From positions 124,001 through 188,000 of the forward strand of contig JAKMXF010000318.1 in assembly GCA_024704765.1 (NCBI GenBank): 64,000 nucleotides of DNA. The letters run 5' to 3'. Each line of letters begins with the position of its first letter. Within the stretch, counting starts at the first letter, position 1. This DNA is from Oopsacas minuta (Eukaryota; Porifera; Hexactinellida; Lyssacinosida; Leucopsacidae). A model generated the notes under the pieces. That model saw only the letters and a list, made by a program, of their open reading frames with translations, was not told the DNA's origin and did no database searches. Positions 36,901-47,068 of this stretch are shown here, piece after piece. The position numbers and the translations under genes were made by a program.

Positions 36901-39900
36901 AGGATTCACCGGATATAAGTGTGGTGAAGAGATATTAGAGTGTCAGATTTTGACACCTTGTCAGAATAATGGTACTTGTATTGAATTTATAGGTGGTTAT
37001 GCCTGTAATTGTATCCCTGGTTATACAGGAGAGAATTGTTCAGAAAGGATTGACTTCTGTATAGATTCACCCTGTAACAATGGGACTTGTGTTAGTTTAG
37101 ATGATAACTATATGTGTATCTGTTCTCAGGGTGTTACTGGGCCTAACTGTGCTATAGATATTCCAGAGTGTGCATCACAACCATGCATGAACAATGGAAC
37201 ATGTCAGGAAGCATTTGGTTCATTTTCTTGCATCTGCTTATCTGGATTCACCGGAACATTTTGTGAGGAAGAATTTGATAATTGTTCACCAAATCCTTGT
37301 ATGAATGAAGGTTTGTGCATAACCTCTACTAGCAGTTTTGAATGCTTCTGTAGACTGGGTTTTACTGGGAGCCTTTGTCAAATTAACATCAATGATTGTG
37401 CTGATTCACCTTGTCTTAACAGTGGAAATTGTACTGATGGTATAGCTTCATTCTCTTGTGCATGCACTTCCGGTTACGCTGGGACTTTCTGTTCTATTGA
37501 CATTGACAGCTGTCAATCTAGCACTTGTGCTAACAACGGTACTTGTATTGACCTTGCAGGAGATGAAGGTTATATTTGTATGTGTGCTATAGGGTATACA
37601 GGGATAGATTGTGAAGATCAAATCGATGAGTGTTCTAATAGAAACTGCTCTGGTAACGGAGAATGTTTTGACTCTGTTGCTGGATATGATTGTTTTTGTA
37701 ACACAGGATACTCAGGTAGAGACTGTGAGAATAGAATTGATATATGTTCATCTTCTCCTTGTCTAAATGGAGGTAATTGTGTGGAGAATTTCCCTTTCTT
37801 TGAGTGTATTTGTCTGGTTGGTTTCACTGGAGAGCTGTGTCAAACTGATATAGATGAATGCATTCCTAATCCTTGTAGAAATGGGAGCATTTGTGTAGAT
37901 GGATTTAACAGTTTTATGTGTCTGTGTACTGATCCTTATACGGGCTCTACTTGTGATACTGAATTGCTAGAATGCACGTCGAATCCCTGTTTTAATAACG
38001 GTACCTGCTTAGAGATAACGGGAGCTGGTTTCATATGCATTTGCACGGCAGGATATAGTGGAGAGTTATGTGAGAGTCAGATTGATTTTTGTATGTCAGA
38101 ATCTTATATGAATGATCCTTGTATCAACGGGAGCTGTGTAAGTATGAGAGATAGATTTATATGTGTGTGTAATGAAGGTTATACTGGAGCAAGGTGTGAC
38201 AATCAGCTACCATCAATTTGTGTTGCTCAAGTTTTGAATCCGTGTAATAACGGTACATGTATAGCTAGCCCTGAAGTAGAAGAGGGGTTCACTTGTGCCT
38301 GTCTCAAAGGGTACACGGGTGAAAGGTGTGAAAATGAAATTGATGAGTGTATTACGTCACTGGGTATAAGTCAATGTTTGAATGGTAGTTGTATTGATTT
38401 GATAGGAGATTTCTATTGTGTATGTACTAGTGGTTACACAGGGAGACAATGTGATATGTTAATAGATGACTGTAGTCCTGATCCTTGTCAAAATGGGGTA
38501 TGTCGTACTATGAACGGTCAATTTGTATGTCTATGTTATGACGGATATAACGGAGACTTATGTAAAATAGATATTGATGAGTGTGAATCTTCTCCCTGTC
38601 AAAATAACGGAACTTGTATGGATAGGGTCAATAGCACAGAGTGCATTTGTCAACCCGGATATACAGGTAAATATTGTCAGTACTATTTACCTATGTGTAC
38701 TGTAGATACATGCATGAATGATGGTTTATGCATTGAAGATGTTGTTGAAGGGTTTAGATGTATATGCCCTGTTGGGATAACAGGAAGGAACTGTGACGTC
38801 ATATTATTATTCTGTAAGGAAGATTCGTGTCTAAATGGAGGCATGTGTGTTGATATTGTGGATGGGTTTGAATGTGTTTGCCCTGCAGGATACACTGGAG
38901 AACGTTGTGATAATATTCTTGATTTCTGTGAATCAATGCCTTGCTTCAACAATGCTACATGTATTTCTACTAACTCTAGTTTCTCATGTATTTGTATTGG
39001 AAATTATATCGGTAATCTATGTCAGTATCATGATAACTGTCCTGGATTTGATTGTAACAACGGTGTATGTGTGAATTTGGTTAATAGTACAAGCAAACCC
39101 ATCACTTTAGTAACAAGTCTAATTGGAGATGGATTGATATCATGTGTATGCGAGGCAGGTTATTCTGGTGAACTTTGTGACCAGTTAATTGACCTTTGTA
39201 CACTAAATAATGACACATGTTCCAACAGAGGGACATGCATAGTTACAGGGGAAGATATGTATAGATGTGATTGTGATCTGGGTTATGCTGGAAATAACTG
39301 TCAAACTGGTGAGTTGGAAGAATAATAGAGTTTGTATATGAATTTTAAATGATGTAATCTCTATAGCTGTATCTTCAGTATATTTTACTCAAAGCTCTTA
39401 CCTGGAGCTAGCGTCTATACCAAATGCACTGAACCAATACACTATTGAGTTGTCAATACAAACTAACGATTCATCAGCTCTGCTTCTCTACACAGCACAG
39501 GATAGTTCACAGAATAGAGAGTTCTTTGATTTTCTATTAGTTCAAATAATTTCAGGACAAGTTAGGGTTACATTTGACTGTGGGAGCGGTCCTGGTACCG
39601 CACAGAGTAATTTCAACATAGATGATGGAAAGGTAATTTACCTGACACCCCATTAGTGGAGGTACACTACATACGGTTAAATCAATCAATCAGATACTTG
39701 TTTCTCCATGGAGAAAAGTGGAAACTTTGTGATGTATTGATCAATTGATTTATAGAATCAACTTTATTTAATAGGCACATATCATCTTAATAATACGAGA
39801 AGGCCAATCTATACAATTAACTGTTGATAGTAGAGTGTATAGACATTCGTCACCTGGGGACAATACACAGCAAATATTAACTCTACCATTATTTGTTGGT

Positions 39901-42900
39901 GGTCTTAGCGACTACGATATTCTCCCTACACGTTTCAGAGGGTTAAACGGGTATACAGGATGTGTGCATTATATTATAGTGACGTCACAGGTCCTTTCGT
40001 TAACAAAAGATTATATTAATGCAGTAGGAATACAAACTTGCCAGGTAATAATACGTGTATATTAAAATAATTCACCTAAATATGCTAATCTTCTCTGTTT
40101 ATTCACATCTTCTCCACATATATTCCTTAAGAAATGGTATGTAAGTCCATTCTTGTGCTGCAATTTGGTTGCAGCATTTGCTCGTACTTCCTCTTCTACT
40201 CACCTCAAAGTCTATACTTCACGTAAAGACCTTCATTTAACCCGATATCTTTTATGGAAGAGACATTAGGGACTAGTTGTCCTCCTTCCAATCCGATAGG
40301 TTATACCCACCCATGCTAACCATATGATCCCGAAAAGTGTGATGAGATAATTTTACTGATACTTATTTAATTTATAAGCTTATTATTAGGAATCCTTTTG
40401 CTAGTAAATACATATAATATTCTTAGTTACCATGCTTGCTCATAGTTATGCACACCCATTATTATTCAATAGGAACCTGCTTGTGGTTATGTACAATGTC
40501 AGAATGGTGGACAATGCAATGATGATGTAGATAGCTTCTATCGTTGTATTTGCCCTGAGGGGTATAGAGGGATATTTTGTGAAGTTTTGAGTACGAGTTG
40601 TAGGAGTGTTGAAGGTACAGGGGAGCTTGCTAATGGTGATACGGAGATAGTATGTTTTAATGGAGGAGATTGTAAGCAGATTGATAACCGATTCATGTGC
40701 GTGTGTATGTTGGGATTTACTGGGGATATCTGTCAGCAAGGTAAGCGAATTATTCATAAATTTACCTTGAAAATCCCCGATTTATTGCACACTCAACACT
40801 GTAGTTACACAGATTGATACACCATATTTTTCTGGAGAAGACAGTTATCTTATTTTTACATCTTTCCTTGACCTTTCTTTCACATTTAATATTTCAATCT
40901 CATTCCGACCTATGGCACAAAACGGTGTAATATTCTACTCATCACAATATGCAACTCCTCCAATAGGAGACTACACCATACTACAGCTACACAATGGGTA
41001 TATACAGTTTATATTTGACTGTGGATCTGGAGCTTTGATATTAACTAGTATTGATAAATTGGTGCTAAACAGCTGGCATAAAGTTAGAGCTGTTAGAAGG
41101 GGTAGAGTTGGATATCTGTATGTAGACTCACAACAAGTACAAACTAGATCTTCTTTTGGTGTTTCAGCGGTGCTTAACTTAGCTGACAACTTGTATTTAG
41201 GTCAGATATACATACATTTTTATATACATGTTATGATATTTGATTAATTAACTTTCTTTGTACAAATAGGTGGATATGACAGCAGAGTTGTAACTCTACC
41301 TCCTACTGTAATACAGAATAATACAGGTCTAATAGGTTGTATCGAAGAATTCAATTCATCTTCTATCTCTATAATGTTATCACAAGCTACAGCTGGTAGA
41401 GCTATCAATTCATGTCCTGTTTCGCTATGCAACAGCTCGTATTGTTATAACGATGCCATTTGCCTTGAGGATTTATCTACGATGATTATAGAAGTTTCTT
41501 GTAGCTGTCAACAGGGGTATAGTGGTGACAGGTGTCAAAATGTGATTGACGTATGTCTAACTGATAATCCTTGTCAAGGTGGGGGGATTTGTCAAACTAC
41601 TGGTGAAGGAAATATTTTTATTTGTCAATGTCCTCTTGGCAGATATGGCCTCACATGTGAAAATGGTAATTAATGTTTTTCAAAATTGTAAATATATTAT
41701 CGTTTATTTCCTTATATAGAATTTACACCTATTCTTCCTAAGTTGACTTCTCCACAGTCATTTTTACAATACTCGTTACTACCGCACTTTTCCGTGGATT
41801 CCTACACTAAGATTATATACTCATTCACATTCGATTTTTCTGTAATTCCTGAATTAGAATCTCAATTACGGAGTCTCATGTATTTTGGTTCAGTTGACTC
41901 TGACGACTTTATGGCATTGCTACTATATTTCTCCGAGGATAATACTAATCCTTATCTACAGCTACATTATAATATTGGTTCTGGTATACATATAACTAAT
42001 GGGCCTTCTTTACAACAAGATATACTCTATACAGGTAAATTATATAACTGCCATTAACTGAGCCTGTGGAAACGGGGTGGGTAACATTTTTCGGCGTCCC
42101 TGATACGCTGTTTATTGAGATTACACTGTATTTTCTTACCAGAAATTAGATTTATGATTCTACATTTGTAGTGTCTCTGACTCGGTATCTACAACACTTC
42201 ACATTAACAACACATTCTGATACAACTGGAGATACCTTGTTAGAGAGTTCTAATACAGGACCAGACACTGTACTAAACTTACCAATATCATCTGGAGTTA
42301 TTATAATAGGAGCACTTTCTCAACAACTTCAATCTCGTATAACCTCATCAGCTGATATAACAGCTGTAAGAGGGTGTATGCATACTCTCAAAGTAAGATT
42401 ATTATTAACTTTATTCCTGTGATACTTTATGAATTATATTATAGGTGAATTTTTTCGAGTATGGAGTAATTACGTCAGCTGATCAGGGCCTCGCTATATC
42501 AGATTGTCTACAGGATATTTGCTATAATTCACAGCCTTGCATGAATGATGGTATTTGTATACAAAATGAACATACGAGTATTGTATGTTTGTGTGGATTA
42601 GGATTTATTGGTGATAATTGTGTACAAGCTATCTCGATATCTACTGCATCATTCCTGAGCTATTCTAGTCTCACCTTCAATCCAATCCCTGGTCCAATAA
42701 CAGAGAAACTCGTCATTTCCTTACCTATAAAGCTTGATACTTTATCCGGCAAATTATTGTTAATTACAAATGATTTGGAAACAGAGTTTATCCGCTTAGA
42801 GCTATTACATGGAATATTCCTATTGAATTCTCATCTTGGAGATGCTAGATCAATACAATCTCTATTGCCTAGTCGTTGGTATAACTTAACTATTGTAATC

Positions 42901-45900
42901 ACCACTCAACACATTTCAGTATTGATTGATGGAGAAATTTATTTTGAAATTACATACTCCGATCCAATCCAGTTTATAACTACAGATACACTCGAGTTAT
43001 TTACTATAGGATCTTCAATATTAAGTCAACAAAGCTTTCAAGGTTGTATTGGTAATATTACGATTAATTATGACGAGGTCATGCTTATACTTTCCCCTTC
43101 AAATGCTACAGAGGGTCATGGTGTATCTCAATGTGTGTTTTCCAGGCAGTGTAGTTCTAGTGTATGCTCACATCATGGTGTATGTAGTTTGAATGATGAT
43201 TTGAGCTATAATTGTGTTTGTCATGAAGGGTTCAATGGTAGTATATGTGATATAGCTTTTTTTGAGTGTGATAATCGTCAGGTTGGGTGTGTCAATGGGG
43301 GAACATGTAAAGTGGAGATATTAGATGGCAGACAGGAATTTGGTTGTATATGTCACTTGCCCTATACTGGTGACAAGTGCCAATACAGTAAGTGATGATT
43401 AAGTCAGCTGTTTCCAACCTGGGGTCCACAGGATCTCAAAATTTGTCCAACGGGCGAAAAAGGTTGAGAATAGCTGGATTAGACATTTGTATTATTTGTT
43501 TGTTTTATTGTTTTTATTTTAAAGAATCTACTTTCACTTCTGTGTACTTTAACACCAATTCATATCTTGGATTTCCATCAAGTTTTCTATCAAGGTAATT
43601 TGTAATCGATGTCTTCATATTTATTTATTTACTTGAATTTTAATTAGCTTCAGGACAAGTACAGTAATTGAATTAGTTATGATGCCAGAATCAGGTGATG
43701 GGGTGTTACTTTTCGCACAAAATATACAGGTAACGTTAATTTATATCTTGTATAGAAATACAGTATTTATTGTTTATCTGATAGGGAACATCTAGACAAG
43801 ATTACATCTATATAGGATTACGTAACTACAAGGTTGAATTCAGGTATTTAAAGCTTTCAAAAATAATACCTTTATTACAAATAATTATACAAAAATAGAT
43901 ATGAATGTATGTACAATAAAACCTAGCAAACATGTTCACTGTATTTGACCTTGGCTGGGTTCGTTTGTATAGCTATATGTCTGTTTCTGTAAATCCACTG
44001 CGAAATTGTAAAGCACCTGGTGAATGAATCTGTACTGTTCTCGCGTCTGTACAGCACCAGGTCTATCTCTTCTTAAACTGGAGACTATACGGAGAATATC
44101 TAGTCGCTCATCTCCCTGTAATATTGCTTGAATTCCTAGAGAATAAATAGAGAGAAATAAAATTTAATGAAAACTTGCTCAGAGCTACATGATGTCCATG
44201 CCATTATTTTATGACATATTGTAGGTAAATTTGATGCTGGCGGTAGCTGAAACTATTTTCCAATTAATTGTGGTCTTAATCAAAATTAATGTATGCACTT
44301 ACCAATATCCACCGCAATGATCACTCCAGTTCTCCCTATACCCGCAGAACAGTGTACAAGTGCTGGACCTTCTGAATCAGCCATTTTAACTTCTTGTAAG
44401 AAGTCTGTCAGTTTCCTAGTGTCGTCTGGTACTCCCTGTTCTGGCCAGAAAGTCAGTTTGTAATGTCGTATCACTCTTGTCTCGCCTGTCAATTATCCGT
44501 AATAAACATAAAAGTATGCATTAATTATCTACTTTTATCAATCACATACCTTGTTCGAGATGTCTAAGTGCTAGTATTGCTTCATTAAAGTCAGTATGTG
44601 CTGTGTGTTTAGTGAGAGTTACTTCTAACTTCCCGTATTCTTGTGATCCTTGTGAAGGCCAGTATCTAAACAGAACAGATCATATTAAATTTTCAATATC
44701 ATATTTTTTGGTAACAAACCTTTCACATTTCTCAAAACCTCTCTCCTCGAAGTTCGTAGCCATCGTAATAATTTCAGCTTTGTGCTCCCAGACCATAATC
44801 CAGAATTCGTCTATTGTAGTAGCCATAGGTGCTTGTGTAGCAACATACTGTACATCTGTACCTTCATAGCCCTTCACGAAGCTAGCGTTAATGTAATCTG
44901 AACTAGGATCACTACCTAATATATATGCAGTCGTTATTTTATGATATTTTGAAATAAATATTGATAATTACCTTGTATGCCTAAAGGGACTCTTGTCCTG
45001 AGACAAGGTAGAACATTGCTGAAACGATTCTTCTTCTCAGCACCGGGAGGGATTTCTGAAGGATCCACGTGGTTAGGAGGCAGTTTCCTAAACTCTGTTT
45101 CTAAATATCCAGGCTGCTTTATAGTAGCTAATAGTTGTTTTAATGTTACAGGACGAGATAAGACTTTGCCCATGTAAGGGGCATTATCTGTTAAGTCACT
45201 GTCTGAATCCAATTCAGGAGGTTCGAACATTGTTATCCCTGCGTTACTGCTAGACTGAGATAAATCTGAATGATGATAAACTTGTATTGCGTTCCCTATT
45301 TTAAATAATAATCGGTAAATTCAATTATTGTAGGATTGTATTCGTTTTCGGTTAATACCTGCAGCCATTTCATTCTGATACATTATAGTTTGGTCCATCA
45401 TATTCAATACTTCTTCGCCAGGAGTTAAGCCAGGATTCCCAGGCATACCTTTCATCTGAGGTGGCATTGCTGTCATTTGAATCACCTCACCTCCATCCAT
45501 ATTTCTCGTTACTATTCCTCTACCTTGTGTTCCAGAATATTCCATTTCCATACCCATAGCCATACCCATACCACTTGCTTCTGTCATATCAAACTATATT
45601 ATGGTACACGTATATGAAACAAAAATATCTAATATTTAATCATTTTCTCGCTCACCATATTACCTACCTGTCTATCATAATTGTGTTCTCTGTTATTGAT
45701 ATGAACAGCGTTGTATGGTCCATGTTGAATCGTATATGTCTCTGTAACTGGTTTCCTCCTGTATAGAGCATGAACTATCATAATACAGAATATTACAAGC
45801 CAAATGAGGAAAAGAACGCCAGCTGCTACTATAATTCCGATACTCCAGGCTGGAAGTATCTCCGAAGGATTACTTGGTTGTGGGAAGAACATAGCTAGAA

Positions 45901-46878
45901 AATTCGCGATTATTTTCATTAAATTTATACATACAGTAGACATACATATGTAATTGGCCTCTAGTTGTCATTAACTTTTTGCGATTCTTTTTGTTAGTAT
46001 ATGGATTATGAAATTCACTTTTACACGAAAAATAATATATTACTCAACACGTTAAGTTGTTAAACTTCAATTTCTATCTAAAATTAAATCTGGAAATGTT
46101 TGATTCGTTTTGCCTCAGTTCTTTAGCTATAATTGAATCAATATAGTTTCTATGTAAGAATGTATCTTGTAAGTAATTAGTGCATATAGCTGATCCATTT
46201 GCTTGAATTTATGTGTTTTAAAGTAGCCATTCAGAGCTCTGCATTGTTCTCCCTTATCAAATTACATTCTTATCTTGCTTGGCTCCTAAATGAAGCTCGA
46301 CCATAGTTTATCTATGGTCTCATTTTTATATTAACCGATTGCAATCCATGTCATTTAATGGACATGCAATGAAATTTGAAAACTTCTCAATTTAGGTTTT
46401 TAATTAATTAACCAATTTCTATTCTAATAGGTTCGATTTAGGTTCTGGTAGTAGAACGCTAGTTAGCACACAATCTATTGAATTGGGGAAACCAATTTCT
46501 ATACGAGCTATAAGGTATTCATAATTTATGTATACACGTATTATGTATTCTATTATTGTCTAATTAGGAATGAAAAATCTGGACAGCTTTTTATTGATGA
46601 CAATTTGGAAGCAAGTGGTGATTCGCCTGGTATTTCAAATTTCTTTGCTGTAAACACAGATATCTACTTGGGTAGTTAAAATTACAAAATTTTAATCGCG
46701 GTGTATTTATCATTTATTACTTCTAGGAGGAGTACCTTTTGGTCACCTTATCGCCCCCTTTGGGTCCACTCAAGGGTTCGAAGGGTGCATAGGATCATTT
46801 CAGGTTGGTTATCAAACCAGTACAATTCCAGTCTCATTCACTTCCGCTACATCTGGTATAGACATTAGGCAATGTTAA
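33979..46878 (+). CDS. Secreted reeler / EGF / laminin-G protein, EYS- and Crumbs-like
   Basis: Nineteen exons: 33979-34234, 34286-34528, 34580-34836, 34895-35088, 35143-39308, 39367-39632, 39775-40044, 40473-40740, 40805-41200, 41270-41665, 41720-42034, 42172-42392, 42445-43387, 43525-43594, 43648-43729, 43785-43843, 46431-46514, 46568-46671, 46727-46878. All phases agree, giving 2,913 residues. A signal peptide is followed by a reeler-like domain ('AIWTAPDAPELTATLSL'), 39 EGF modules, then five laminin-G domains alternating with seven EGFs. Many EGFs have 'DIDEC' or 'DINEC' calcium sites. Translation stops right after the fifth laminin-G ('IDIRQC'), with no membrane segment, so it should be secreted. 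Alternating EGF and five LamG is the EYS plan; Crumbs has three LamG and a membrane anchor. The 2.6 kb intron 43844-46430 contains a complete opposite-strand gene. Confidence 0.8.
39641..39669. mobile_element. Fragment of MITE family B
   Basis: A 29 bp remnant in an intron of the EGF/LamG gene (CCTGACACCCCATTAGTGGA then GGTACACTA). It resembles the right end of the copy at 52316-52413 and is too short to stand alone. Confidence 0.35.
40045..40472 (+). other. 428 bp intron of the EGF/LamG gene, nothing recognised
   Basis: This is larger than the neighbouring introns. The flanking splice sites (CAG|GTAATA and CAATAG|GAACC) keep phase 0. I find no open frame, repeat or RNA gene in it. Confidence 0.5.
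42060..42127. mobile_element. MITE family B, 5'-truncated copy
   Basis: This lies in the intron 42035-42171 of the EGF/LamG gene. It keeps the internal motif GGAAACGGGGTGG, the middle TCGGCGTCCCTGATACGCTG and the right terminus GATTACACTG followed by TA. The left terminus CAGTGTAACCTC is missing. Confidence 0.5.
43405..43476. mobile_element. 72 bp hAT-like MITE
   Basis: The left end CAGCTGTTTCCAACCTGGGG and the right end AGGTTGAGAATAGCTG are imperfect inverted repeats. The flanking 8-mers GATTAAGT and GATTAGAC share their first five bases, like a decayed 8 bp target duplication. The CCAACCTGGGGTC block recurs at 53845. It lies in the intron 43388-43524 of the EGF/LamG gene. Confidence 0.5.
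43936..45943 (-). CDS. Single-domain receptor-like protein tyrosine phosphatase, nested in an intron
   Basis: Seven exons on the minus strand: 45668-45943, 45359-45593, 44972-45295, 44720-44915, 44550-44665, 44303-44485, 43936-44135. All phases agree, giving 509 residues. About 30 N-terminal residues precede one membrane helix (about 35-60, 'IIVAAGVLFLIWLVIFC') and a basic stop 'YRR'. Then come a Met-rich linker (about 94-170) and one PTP domain. The domain has 'KNRFSNVLPC', 'DYINAS', 'ATQAPMATTIDEFW', a WPD-loop variant 'WPEQGVP' (Glu398), the P-loop 'HCSAGIGRTG' (Cys428, Arg434) and the Q-loop 'QTREQY' (Gln473). The catalytic Cys and Arg are intact, while the general acid is Glu instead of Asp. 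The whole gene lies within the intron 43844-46430 of the plus-strand EGF/LamG gene. The tiny ectodomain may be real, or a 5' exon may be missed. Confidence 0.85.
45944..46430. other. Non-coding intron remainder and promoter of the nested phosphatase
   Basis: These 487 bp lie between the phosphatase start and the next plus-strand laminin-G exon. They should hold the minus-strand promoter. A small hairpin, CCATAGTTTATCTATGG, occurs at about 46302-46318. No coding exon was found. Confidence 0.5.
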
Positions 46879-47068
46879 TAACAAACATAGAATTTTCACA
46901 CTTCAAATATATTCATATTTTCTATTTATTAATATATACCAATCACCTATTTATTAATATTACTCTGATTTAACATTATCTTCTCTGTTTCACCATCTAC
47001 ACCACTATTTATCTTATAGGCATTTGAGGTTATATATTTGCCATTTAATTCATTTTCAGTTAGATATT

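Noticed and set aside
39450-39656. Separate small genes at the laminin-G exons between 39450 and 43400
   Set aside because: Each open frame is bounded by GT/AG sites and joins in phase to its neighbours as one gene.
33979-46878. Naming the EGF/LamG gene Notch or Crumbs
   Set aside because: No LNR, membrane or cytoplasmic segments are present, and five LamG domains alternate with EGFs, which fits EYS better; orthology cannot be claimed without phylogeny.
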